From: Cellulosimicrobium terreum
Lineage (GTDB): Bacteria > Actinomycetota > Actinomycetes > Actinomycetales > Cellulomonadaceae
DNA length: 64,000 nucleotides
Assembly (NCBI GenBank): GCA_014803435.1
Contig: JACYFD010000002.1
Location: forward strand, 310,001-374,000
Direction of reading: 5' to 3'
The position numbers and the translations under genes were made by a program. Shown here piece by piece: positions 50,649 through 59,600 of this stretch. Numbering within the stretch: the first letter of the stretch is position 1; each line of letters begins with the position of its first letter. Below the pieces are notes generated by a model. It did no database searches. It was not told the origin of the DNA and saw only the letters and a program-made list of their open reading frames with translations.

Positions 50649-50726
50649 GATGCCCGGTGGTGCGCGACGAGCGGGATGGGGAGCGGTCCCCCCGGCGCCC
50701 GCGGTCGGCGGGCTGGGGGCGGGGGC

Positions 50727-51341
50727 CTAACGGGAGCCGACGGCCGTCTGGACGTCGGCGCCGACCGCGCGCAGCACGAACGCCTCCGTCGCCTCGACCG
50801 CCTGGGCGCGCGCGACGGCGTCGTCCGGGACGAACCGGCCCGAGAGGCACGCGTTGACCAGCTGCACGGTCGTGTCGATGTCCTGCGGCGGGAACTCGCC
50901 GATCTCGATCCCGGAACGCACGATCCGGCGCAGGATCGCCTCGACGAGCTCGGCGTGCTCGCGCAGCCGCTGCCGCGTGGTCCGGGACAGGACGGTGCGC
51001 AGGTCGGGTCCGGGAGCGAGGTGGAAGATCCGCTTGAGCTGCGCCTGCTGGCGGATGTAGGTGCGCAGCTGCTGGACCGGGTCGTCGACGTCGGCGAGCG
51101 CCCGCTCGAGGGTCCCCACGTACTGCTCCGTCTCGTGCGTGATGAACCCGAGGAGGAGCGCCTCCTTGTCGGGGAAGTGGTTGTAGACGGCGGTCCGGCC
51201 GACGTCGGCCGCGGAGGCGATGTCGGCGAGGGAGATCGCGTCGAAGCCCCGGTCCATCATGAGGGTGGAGAGCGCCGCGAACAGCTTCTGTCGGGTCTGC
51301 GCGCGGTGCTCGTGGAGGGACCCTCCGATGATCTTGGGCAT
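50727..51341 (-). CDS. TetR-family repressor
   Basis: The 204-residue protein has a TetR helix-turn-helix (LFAALSTLMMDRGFDAISLADIASAADVGRTAVYNHFPDKEALLLG, residues about 16-60) and a helical C-terminal domain. ATG 51341 is preceded by TATCGT with a 6-base gap. Two GGCATGC heptamers 17 bp apart (51337-51343 and 51354-51360) flank the transcription start and could be its operator. It is divergent from a DinB-like gene; the regulated target could be that gene or the downstream membrane protein. Confidence 0.9.
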   Translation of the reverse strand: MPKIIGGSLHEHRAQTRQKLFAALSTLMMDRGFDAISLADIASAADVGRTAVYNHFPDKEALLLGFITHETEQYVGTLERALADVDDPVQQLRTYIRQQAQLKRIFHLAPGPDLRTVLSRTTRQRLREHAELVEAILRRIVRSGIEIGEFPPQDIDTTVQLVNACLSGRFVPDDAVARAQAVEATEAFVLRAVGADVQTAVGSR

Positions 51342-51415
51342 GCTGACACGATAGGCATGCGATGTCAGAACGCAAAGTCGTCCCCTACGCACGCACGTCT
51401 GGCACACTGCGGCGC

Positions 51416-51949
51416 ATGGAGCCGACAGCGCCGATCCCGCCCGACACCAAGGACTGGACGTGGGTACTGGACCGCCCGTGCCCCGAGTGCGGCTTCGCCG
51501 CGGCCGAGGTCGAGCCGGACGCCGTCGGACCCGCGGTCCGCGCCACGATCCCGCGCTGGGTCCGCGTGCTCGGCCGCGACGACGTGCGCACGCGGCCCGG
51601 CCCCACGACGTGGTCGCCGCTCGAGTACGCCGCGCACGTCCGTGACGTCTTCACCGTCTTCGACGTCCGGCTGCGGTCCATGTTCGAGGATGACGACCCG
51701 GAGTTCGCGAACTGGGACCAGGACTCCGCGGCGGTCGCGGGGGACTACGCGCACCAGGACCCCGCCGTCGTCGTGCGCGAGCTCGAGGTCGCGGGCGACC
51801 GGGTCGCGGGCCGGTTCGAGGCCCTCGCGCCCGACTCGTGGGAGCGCCCGGGGCGGCGGTCCAACGGCTCCGTCTTCACCGTCCGCACGCTCGGCCGGTA
51901 CTTCCTGCACGACGTCGTGCACCACCTGCACGACGTCCGGGCCGGCTGA
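51416..51949 (+). CDS. DinB-like protein with N-terminal CxxC
   Basis: The 177-residue protein begins with a short DRPCPECGF knuckle (two Cys), then a DinB four-helix domain: TTWSPLEYAAHVRDVFTVFDVRL and the late LGRYFLHDVVHHLHDV metal His cluster. Proteins of this kind are common in actinobacteria and may be thiol-dependent enzymes. CACACT lies 7 bases before ATG 51416. Divergent from tetR (74 bp). Confidence 0.82.
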   Translation: MEPTAPIPPDTKDWTWVLDRPCPECGFAAAEVEPDAVGPAVRATIPRWVRVLGRDDVRTRPGPTTWSPLEYAAHVRDVFTVFDVRLRSMFEDDDPEFANWDQDSAAVAGDYAHQDPAVVVRELEVAGDRVAGRFEALAPDSWERPGRRSNGSVFTVRTLGRYFLHDVVHHLHDVRAG

Positions 51950-52046
51950 GGGGCGGCCTGCGCCGTCCGCTCGGGGCCCGGTGACCGTCGCGTGACCGTG
52001 ACACGTCCGTAACATCAGCGCATTCCGGACGATCTACGCTCCGGGT

Positions 52047-53063
52047 ATGGACGCCACCGTGGCCGGTCTCGTGCCTGCGGCGCACGCCGGAGCTCACCTC
52101 CTCGCGCTGCCGCGCAGCCGCGGGTCGGCGCGCGCTCCGTTCGACTCGCTCGCGCGCGCCTGGTTCGCCGACGCGGCATGGGTGTCGCCTCCCGGCGGTG
52201 GGAACGCCGCCCGGCCGATGGTCGGGGCGCGCTTCCGGGGCGTCGTGCCCGATTCCGTCGTGCAGCCGGGCGAGCTGCGGCTCGCGGAGGGTGCCCGTGC
52301 CGTCGGACCGTTCCCGCTGACCGCACCGCAGACCCAGGCGCTCGACCTCCCCGCGGGCGCCGCGGAGGTGTTCGCGCTGCACCTGGACGACCTCGCCGAG
52401 CGCGGCGCCGCCGCAGGCGTGGCCGACGACCGGGACGGTCTCGTCCGCGCGTTCCCGGGCGGCCTCCCGCAGGGTGTCGAGCTGCAGGTCCTCGGGTGGG
52501 CGCTGGCCGCGGCGCGGCGCACCGGGGGCGCCGTGGTCGCCGACGGCCGCACGGTGCTCACGCCGGACCCCGGCTCCGGCGTCGACCTCACCCTGTACAG
52601 CGCGCAGGTCCTCACCCCCGACGACGCGCTGCGCGTGCTGTGCACGGTGGTCCCGACCGCGCGGGTCGTCGCGGTCGAGCCGCGCGACGGTGCGCCGTCG
52701 GACGTCGTGCTGGCGGGGGAGACGGCGTACGACGGCGCCGTGCGGCTCACGCTGCGACGGGTCCCGGAGGTGCCCGTGGCGCTCGCCGAGCTCGACTGGC
52801 GGGACTACGGGCCGTACGCGTACGGGCTGTCCTGGGTCCCGTTGGACCCGTACGAGCTCGACGTCGAACGGCCCTCAGGCCTGCACGTGATCGCCCGGGG
52901 ACGGGTCCGCGCGCTCGTCGCGCGGATCGCGGCGATGCTCCAGGGTCGGCTGGCGGGGACGGTGGTCGACGATGGCGGGTTCGTCGTGCACGACCTCGAC
53001 CTCGACCAGCGGCTCGCGACCTCCTCCTCGGTGCGGAGCAGGCAGGCGGCACGCTCGGGGTGA
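52047..53063 (+). CDS. Unknown protein, DUF6177-like
   Basis: The 338-residue protein has no membrane segment and no recognised motif. It is rich in Ala/Val/Asp with segments such as GVELQVLGWALAAARRTGG, DLTLYSAQVLTPDDALRVL, and ELDWRDYGPYAYGLSWVPLDPYELDVERP. I have a vague memory of DUF6177 proteins with this look, not a firm match. TACGCT ends 6 bases before ATG 52047, a model leaderless start. Its 3' side is a long gene-free stretch. Confidence 0.75.
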   Translation: MDATVAGLVPAAHAGAHLLALPRSRGSARAPFDSLARAWFADAAWVSPPGGGNAARPMVGARFRGVVPDSVVQPGELRLAEGARAVGPFPLTAPQTQALDLPAGAAEVFALHLDDLAERGAAAGVADDRDGLVRAFPGGLPQGVELQVLGWALAAARRTGGAVVADGRTVLTPDPGSGVDLTLYSAQVLTPDDALRVLCTVVPTARVVAVEPRDGAPSDVVLAGETAYDGAVRLTLRRVPEVPVALAELDWRDYGPYAYGLSWVPLDPYELDVERPSGLHVIARGRVRALVARIAAMLQGRLAGTVVDDGGFVVHDLDLDQRLATSSSVRSRQAARSG

Positions 53064-53118
53064 TCGGTCCTGACGGCCGGATGACGACCGCCTGAACCGG
53101 GCGTGTCGCGCCGGTGGC

Positions 53119-53196
53119 TTGTCCACAGAATTTGTCCACAGGGTTGTGGGTAACGTGGGGGTCCTGCGGCCCTGCCTGTGGGCGATCCTGTGGACG
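53119..53196. promoter_or_regulatory. Cluster of DnaA-box-like sequences
   Basis: TTGTCCACA at 53119-53127 and 53132-53140 (13 bp apart), the inverted TTGTGGGTA at 53144-53152, and inverted CTGTGGGCG (53176) and CTGTGGACG (53188). TTGTCCACA is the usual DnaA box of high-GC actinobacteria. dnaA, dnaN and other oriC genes are not in the window, so this is more likely a DnaA-titration or regulatory site. Confidence 0.55.
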
Positions 53197-53590
53197 GACG
53201 GCCCTTGCGAATTACACCGGTGTCAGGCCTTGTCTCGGCCCCCCGAGCGGGACTAGAAACGTGCCTATCGGCCCGGACGGGCGCACCGCGACCACGGTGA
53301 TCGGCAACGAGGCGACGAACGACGGTCCCCGCCGGTGCCTGGCGCACGGAGCGCACGCGAGGGCACGGTCGACGGAGAACGGCTGGGGCTCCGTGGTCAC
53401 GACTGGCCGCGGACTGCGTGCGACGACGCAGGTCTCGACCGGAACCGGAAGACCGACCGCGACCGGTGACGTCGAGGAGAACGGGACGGGGGACCACCTC
53501 GGGATCCGCGACGCCGTCGGGCCGTCCAGTCGCGGACGGCGCCCCGGCGGACCACCTGGTCCGACCGCCCCGGGACTGCGCGGCGGACGG

Positions 53591-53625
53591 CGAGGCCCCT
53601 CGGAATCCTGCTCCGAGGGGCCTCG
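53591..53625 (+). terminator. 14-bp perfect hairpin
   Basis: CGAGGCCCCTCGGA and its exact reverse complement enclose a 7-base loop and are followed by TCCCTAT. It stops transcription from the left before the pirin promoter at 53644. No gene ends near it, so it would close a non-coding or very long 3' transcript. Confidence 0.7.
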
Positions 53626-53655
53626 TCCCTATCGTCTCGCGTCTACGCTCGACTC

Positions 53656-54783
53656 ATGAGCAACCTCGAGTCCCGCCCCGCCGAGCGGGTGTGCACCGCC
53701 GCGCCCCCGGACGGGACCGGGCGGGTCGAGATCCTCGAGCACCGCGACGTGCCCCTCGGCGGGACGCGCGCGATGCGTGTGCGACGCACCATCCCGCAGC
53801 GCGCGCGCTCGCTCGTCGGTGCGTGGTGCTTCCTCGACCACTACGGCCCGGACCCGCTGCCGGCGATCGGCGACGGCACGGACGGCATGCAGGTCCCGCC
53901 GCATCCGCACACCGGCCTGCAGACCGTGTCGTGGCTGTTCGCGGGCGAGATCACGCACCGCGACTCCGTCGGGTCGCTGCAGACCGTGCGCCCCGGCGAG
54001 CTCAACCTCATGACGGCCGGCCGCGGCATCTCGCACTCCGAGGAGACGCCGCGGGGCGAGCGCCCGCCCGTGCTGCACGGCGTCCAGCTGTGGGTCGCGC
54101 TGCCCGGGGACCGGCTCGCCGACCCGCCCGCCTTCGAGCACCACGCCGACCTGCCGGTCGGGGGTGTCGACGGTGCGCGCGTCCAGGTCTTCCTCGGTGC
54201 GCTGGGTGTCGCCGGCGTCGAGCTGCGTTCGCCCGCGACCACGTACTCGCCGATCGTCGGGGCGCAGCTGGACCTGGAGCCCGGTGCGCGCGCGTCGCTC
54301 GACGTGGACACCTCGTTCGAGCACGCGCTGCTGGTGGACGACGGCGCGGTCAGGTTCGAGGGGACCGACGTCCCGGTGTCGTCCCTCGCGTACGTCGCGC
54401 CGGGGCGGGCGACGCTCACCGTCGAGGCCGGAGGGGACGCACCGGCGCGGGTCGTCCTCGTCGGGGGCGAGCCGTTCGCCGAGGACATCGTCATGTGGTG
54501 GAACTTCGTCGGTCGCTCGCACGACGACGTCGTGCAGGCCCGCGCCGACTGGCAGGCCCAGCTCGTGGTCGCCGACGCCGGCCCCGACGAGGATCCGAGC
54601 CACGCGCCGGGCGCCGGTTCGGTCAGCAGGCCGAGCACCGGGCCGAGGCAGGGCGGGACGCGCTACGCCGACGGCGCGGCGTCGGGCCGGTACGGGCAGG
54701 TCGTGGGCTACGACGGCGGCCCGTTGCCCGCCCCGGTCCTCCCCGACGTCCGCCTGCGCCCCCGCACCCGCCCCGCGAGGTAG
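53656..54783 (+). CDS. Pirin-family protein
   Basis: The 375-residue bicupin has the pirin metal-binding set in the N-terminal barrel (PPHPHTGLQTVSWLFAGEITHRDSVG; RGISHSEE) and the C-terminal pirin_C domain (FAEDIVMWWNFVGRSHDDV). Pirins are often quercetinase-like or regulatory. TACGCT ends 6 bases before ATG 53656, so the mRNA is probably leaderless. The last 50 residues are a Pro/Gly/Arg tail, and the TAG stop lies within the same GCGAGGTAGTACC element that ends the EF-G2 gene. Confidence 0.9.
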   Translation: MSNLESRPAERVCTAAPPDGTGRVEILEHRDVPLGGTRAMRVRRTIPQRARSLVGAWCFLDHYGPDPLPAIGDGTDGMQVPPHPHTGLQTVSWLFAGEITHRDSVGSLQTVRPGELNLMTAGRGISHSEETPRGERPPVLHGVQLWVALPGDRLADPPAFEHHADLPVGGVDGARVQVFLGALGVAGVELRSPATTYSPIVGAQLDLEPGARASLDVDTSFEHALLVDDGAVRFEGTDVPVSSLAYVAPGRATLTVEAGGDAPARVVLVGGEPFAEDIVMWWNFVGRSHDDVVQARADWQAQLVVADAGPDEDPSHAPGAGSVSRPSTGPRQGGTRYADGAASGRYGQVVGYDGGPLPAPVLPDVRLRPRTRPAR

Positions 54784-54845
54784 TACCGCAGGCAGCCGAC
54801 GTAGTACCCCGGTACCACTGGGGGGACTCAGGTACTACCTCGGCG
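54774..54845. repeat. GAGGTAGTACC element, site C
   Basis: CGCGAGGTAGTACC at 54774-54787 (with the pirin stop codon), GTAGTACCCCGGT at 54801-54813 (21 bp further), and inverted GGTACTACCTCGGCG at 54831-54845. The outer arms can form a hairpin between pirin and the next gene. Confidence 0.75.
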
Positions 54846-54864
54846 TGTCAGTAGACTGCCGGGC

Positions 54865-55689
54865 ATGGCCAAGAACTCCACGCCCGACTTCGTGCTGCGC
54901 CCGTTCGAAGGGCTGCCCGGCGAGACCGACTGGGTCGCGATGCGCGAGGTCGTCCCCTCGGCGTCCGCGACGGCCCGCACGACCGCCGAGCACGGTGCGC
55001 GCGACGTCCTCGTCGTGACCGTCCTGCCCGCCGGCTGGGCGTCGCTGCACCGCCAGGACGGCACGATCCTGCTCGCCGTCCAGACCCTCGCCGGGTCGGG
55101 CGACACGAGCCGCGACCTCGCCGCCGCGCTGCTCGAGGCGATCGACGCCGAGCCGGGCACCTCGATCGAGACCAGCGCGCTGCCCGGCGACGGGCCGCGG
55201 CTGCAGGACGTGCTCGACCTCGACGTCGCGTTCGACGTCACGGTCCACGAGGACTTCGCCTACTGGCTCGACCCGGAGACCGAGATCACGCCGGACGTGC
55301 GGGCCTCCCTCGACGAGGCGGCCGAGTCGATGGTCCCCACGGTCAAGCTCGACGCCGCCCCCTCCGCCTACTGGTGCCGCATGTCGCGCGAGTTCCTGCG
55401 CTGGGCGCGACCGGAGCCCGAGGACGCGCTCATCGATGCGATCTCGCGCCTGCACGCCCGGCGCGAGTCGGGGCTCGCGGGCGGGAAGTTCGTCGGGGCC
55501 TTCCGCTCGTCCGGGCTGCTGGTGCCCGTGTGGGAGCTCCCGCGCGGCACGGAGGCCGAGGAGCTCGAGGGTCCGATCGCCGAGCTCGACGCCCTGCTCT
55601 CCGACGCGCTCGCCGTCTCCGAGCCGCTCGACGCGAACGAGCGCCGGGCACGTGCCGGGATCGTCTCCCGCCAGGTGACGCTGCGCTGA
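54865..55689 (+). CDS. DUF5926-family protein
   Basis: The 274-residue cytoplasmic protein matches the DUF5926 pattern of actinobacteria: N-terminal PFEGLPGETDWVAMREVVP, a central LDLDVAFDVTVHEDFAYWLDP, and C-terminal RHARRESGLAGGKFVGAFRSSGLLVPVWELP-like segment. Related domains sometimes accompany SecA-type zinc-binding tails, absent here. Function unknown. TAGACT lies 7 bases before ATG 54865. Next gene downstream is a GT2 glycosyltransferase with its own promoter. Confidence 0.85.
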   Translation: MAKNSTPDFVLRPFEGLPGETDWVAMREVVPSASATARTTAEHGARDVLVVTVLPAGWASLHRQDGTILLAVQTLAGSGDTSRDLAAALLEAIDAEPGTSIETSALPGDGPRLQDVLDLDVAFDVTVHEDFAYWLDPETEITPDVRASLDEAAESMVPTVKLDAAPSAYWCRMSREFLRWARPEPEDALIDAISRLHARRESGLAGGKFVGAFRSSGLLVPVWELPRGTEAEELEGPIAELDALLSDALAVSEPLDANERRARAGIVSRQVTLR

Positions 55690-55802
55690 TCCGAGCGTCT
55701 GGGACGGTTCGGGTGCGCCGCTCGTGGGGAGTTCCGGGACACGACGCGGAAAGTTTCTGGCGTCGTCTGCGGTGAACTCTTTGCCCTACTAGGCTGGGCG
55801 GC

Positions 55803-56693
55803 GTGAACGGCGACCAAACGGCGACTGACAGCGGGACCCGCCCTGGGTCTTCCACGGCACGGGGAAAGCCGTCGACACCGGCGGCGGTTCCCTCCACCTT
55901 CCTCACCGCCTCCGGGACGCGGGCGCGGACCCCGCGCCCGCAGGTCGGCGAGAACCGTACAGGGCGTGCCGTCCGGCAACGGGTGGCCGTCATCATCCCC
56001 GCCAAGGACGAGTCGCGGCGCATCGCCGCGACGGTCCGGGCCGCGAAGGCGATCCCGCACGTCGACCTCGTGCTCGTCGTCGACGACGGCAGCGAGGACG
56101 ACACGCAGCACGTCGCGCGGGAGGCGGGCGCCGTCGTCGTCCGTCACTCCCACAACCGCGGCAAGGCGGCGGCGATGGAGACGGGCGCCGCGGTCGTCGC
56201 GATGCGCGACGCTCCGGACCGCGCCCCGCGGCTCCTGCTGTTCATCGACGGCGACCTCGGGGAGACGGCGGTCAACACGTCGCCGCTCGTCGCCCCCGTG
56301 CTCGACGGGCACGCCGACGTCGCGATCGCGCTCCTGCCGCCGCAGCCCGGTGCCGGGGGGCGCGGCATCGTGGTCGGTGCGGCCCGTCGTGCGATCCAGT
56401 CCATGACGGGGTGGACGCCCACGCAGCCGCTGTCGGGCATGCGGTGCCTGACGCGCGAGGCGTTCGAGGCCGCGACCCCGCTGGCCCGCGGGTGGGGGGT
56501 CGAGACCGGCATGACGATCGACCTGCTGCGCAAGGGCTACGTCGCGATCGAGATCCCGTGCGACCTGCGCCACCGCGCGTCGACCAACGACCTCAAGGGG
56601 CAGCTGCACCGCGCCGCGCAGTACCGCGACGTGCTCGTCGCGGTCAACGCGCGGCGGGTGCGTTCCGTGGTCGAGAGGGTTCGTCCGGACTGA
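55803..56693 (+). CDS. GT2-family glycosyltransferase
   Basis: The 296-residue protein has a GT-A core: VAVIIPAKDESRRIAATVRA, the nucleotide-contacting VLVVDDGSEDDT, RHSHNRGKAAAMETGA, and the metal-binding LLLFIDGDLGET (D-x-D). No membrane segment is evident. The first 55 residues are a low-complexity extension; I keep GTG 55803 because TAGGCT stands 7 bases before it. The 3' end overlaps the convergent giant membrane-protein gene by 50 bp. Its product may be part of envelope glycan assembly with that neighbour. Confidence 0.88.
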   Translation: MNGDQTATDSGTRPGSSTARGKPSTPAAVPSTFLTASGTRARTPRPQVGENRTGRAVRQRVAVIIPAKDESRRIAATVRAAKAIPHVDLVLVVDDGSEDDTQHVAREAGAVVVRHSHNRGKAAAMETGAAVVAMRDAPDRAPRLLLFIDGDLGETAVNTSPLVAPVLDGHADVAIALLPPQPGAGGRGIVVGAARRAIQSMTGWTPTQPLSGMRCLTREAFEAATPLARGWGVETGMTIDLLRKGYVAIEIPCDLRHRASTNDLKGQLHRAAQYRDVLVAVNARRVRSVVERVRPD

Positions 56694-59600
56694 TCTCGTC
56701 GGGGTCGTCGTCCGCGGCGGCCTCGACCTGGTCGTCGCCGTCGTCCTCGCCGTCGTCCTCGCCGTCGTCCGACCCGGTGCCCGGCAGCGCCGCGTCCAGC
56801 GCGGCGACGGTCAGCAGCGGTACGGCCGGGATGAGGGCGATCAGCGCGATGCGCACCCCGAAGTCGTTCACGAGCGACCCTGCGACGCACACGATCCACA
56901 GCGCGAGGACGGCGGGTCGCACGAGCGGCCACCGGTCCTCGGTCCGGGCGAACCAGCGCGGTGTCAGACGCCGTGACGCGAAGAGCACGAGCGCCGCGAG
57001 CACGAGCACGAGCAGGGTGAGCCAGACGGGGACCCCACCGAGGACGGACCGCAGCGCGTACCCGGCCTTGCGCAGGAGCGTCTCGAACGCCGACCCGTCC
57101 ACGACCTGCTCGACGAACCGGCCGAGGTGCGACCGCTCGTCGGCGGGCCGCAGGTAGTCCAGGAGTCCCACGGCGGCCACCGCGGCCACTCCGGCGGCGC
57201 CGACCGCGAGCAGGCGCAACCAGGTGACGCGGGCGCCGGACGCGACGATCCCGACGACGGCGAACGCGGGCACGAGGACCAGGCCACCGCCGAGGTCCGC
57301 GCCGAGCGTCGGCCACACGTCGACGATCATCGTCACGACGCCGATCGCGGCGACGACCAGCACGGCGGTCCAGCGTCGCCCGCGGACGACGAGCCACTGC
57401 GCGAGCGCGGCGGCGAGGACGAGTGCCGCGACCGCGTACACGGAGAACGTCGGGTTGCCGAACCCGTAGAACCGGGCACCGAACGTGGGCGCGGACCCGA
57501 GCGGGCTCGCCCGGTTGAGCGGGGTGCCCATGAGTGCGTCGAGCGTCAGCACGCCGAAGGTGATGCCCGCGACGATGCCCGGTCCGGCCCACACGGGGCG
57601 CCGGGGTGCGAGCGCGCCGAGACCGGCGACAGCAGCGGTCGCGAGCACCGTGGAGACGACGATCGCGAGCATCTGCCCCGAGAACCGCCACCAGCCGGTC
57701 GCGGAGACGATGAAGGCGGCTGCGGGGAGCGACGCGACGACGAGCGCCGATCCACGGGCCCACGTGCGTGCGCGGTCCCACCGGCGGCGTGCCCTCTCGC
57801 CCGTCGCGCGGGCCGCGCGCGGGCCCAGCAGCAGGCACAGCCCGGCGACGGCAAGGCCGGCGTAGAACGGCGCGTCGACGAACCACGAGTACACCGTGCG
57901 CCGCACGTGGTCGCGGGTCGTGAGGTCGGCGAGGGCGTCGGCGGTCGACGCGGCGTCCGCGGGCCGGGGGGAGCCCCAGGCCAGCGGCGTGTCCTGCACG
58001 GTGGGCGGCCCCGGTACGGCGGCGGCGCCGAGCACGGTGGCGGGGACGTCGAGCACCCGCGCGACGCCGTCCGTGCGGGTCGCCGCGCTCGTCAGGTAGC
58101 GCGCCTGGTCGGGTCCGTCGAACGACGGCCGCGCGAGGGCGACCCCCAGGACGGGGCGTGCGCCGGGCGTGCCCGCGAGGTCGGCGACGAGGACCGTCGT
58201 GCCGGCGGGGACGGCCTCGAGCACGGACGCGACCCTCGCGTCGACCTCGGCGAGCCGCGCGACCCGCGCGGACTCGCGGGCCTCCCGCGCCGCGTCCGGG
58301 TCGTCGGCAGCCAGGCTCGCGTCGAACGGGGGCGCGGTCGCGTCGCCGGCGTCCACGAGGGTGAGCGGGCAGGCGAAGGCGTCGGCCCCGGGGAGGGCCG
58401 CGTCGTCGAGCTCGCGGTAGCGCGCGACCTCGCCGTCCGAGTCGGCGAGCGCGATCGCCGCACCCGGGCCGACCGCCGTCGCGCACGTGCCCGACGCCGC
58501 TCCGGCGAGCGCGTCCCCGAGCGCTCCCGGCCGGGCCTGGTAGCCGGACCCGACCTGCAGCGCCTCGAGCTGGTCCCACCCGTCGACGCGCGCGCCGGTG
58601 GCGGTCCCGTCGTCCGGCGCGGTGACCTGCAGGTCGGGGCAGACCCAGGTGCCGTCGTCGGCCCGGTCCGTCGCGACCTCGGCGAGCTGACCGGCGGACA
58701 GGGCTACCCAGCCGCCGACGGTGCAGCGGCTCGCGGCGCCGGTCGGCTGCGAGAGCCCGGCCGCCCCGGCGCCGTCGGTGAGCAGGGTGGTGAGCGCGGG
58801 GGTCTGGCCCTGGGACACGTCGGACCAGGACACCCCGGTGGTTCCGACGACGACGAGCGGCCGGTCGATCGCGATCGCGTCGGACGGCGCGGCGTCGGTC
58901 TCGCCGCCCGCCTGCGCCGCAGTGGTCGCCGACCGGCCGGGACCGCTCGAGACGACGCTCGTGGCCAGGAGCGCGACGACGAACAGCCCGCCACCGACGG
59001 CGACGACCATCGTGGGGACGCGCTGGAGGCCGCGGCCGTGGACCGCGGCCCCGGGCACCCGCCCGGTCGGCGCGGTGAAGCCCGGGACGATCATCGCGGT
59101 CGCGACGACGACGACCATGACCCCGATGATCACGCCCGAGTCGTTGAGGACGGACCCGACGGCGGCGACCACGACGAGGGCGACCACGAGCGGCCGCAGG
59201 AGCGGCCAGCGGTCGTAGGCCCGCGCCACCTCCGGGAGCCGGAATCTCGCCGGCTCCAGCACGGCGACGGCGACCAGCGCGAGCAGCACCAGGGCCACGG
59301 CCCCGGCGGGGTTCGCGACGGTGGTCCAGGCGCCCGCGGCCTTGCGCCCGACGACGTCCAGCGCGGCGCCGTCGACGAGGGACTGCACGAACCCGCCGAG
59401 GTGGGAGCTCCCGCCCGGGGCGAGCCAGTCGATCACGGCGACGACGGCGACGACGGCGACCGTCGCGGTCGCGACAGCCAGGACCCGCAGCCAGGTGATC
59501 CGCACCCGGGCCACGAGGAGCGCGAGCATCGCGAACGCCGGCACGAGCGCGAGGATCCCGCCGAAGTCCGCCCCGAACGCGGGCCAGCCGTCGATGACGA

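Larger units (their letters stand above)
53064..53655. other. 592-bp gene-free stretch
   Basis: It holds the DnaA-box-like cluster at its left end, a perfect ACACCGGTGT palindrome (53214-53223), and a strong terminator hairpin at its right end (53591-53625). Between about 53240 and 53590 I see no convincing gene. A frame open from 53114 to 53659 has low-complexity Gly/Thr/Pro composition and no start site. A small RNA ended by the hairpin is possible. Confidence 0.6.

Noticed and set aside
53119-53196. Chromosomal replication origin
   Set aside because: DnaA-box-like sequences are present but dnaA, dnaN, recF, gyrB, rpmH and an AT-rich unwinding region are not. Called a DnaA-box cluster only.
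53114-53659. Open frame of 181 codons upstream of pirin, stop overlapping the pirin start
   Set aside because: No start site with promoter or ribosome-binding signal, low-complexity Gly/Thr/Pro/Arg composition, and a perfect terminator hairpin lies inside it. Treated as chance in high-GC DNA.
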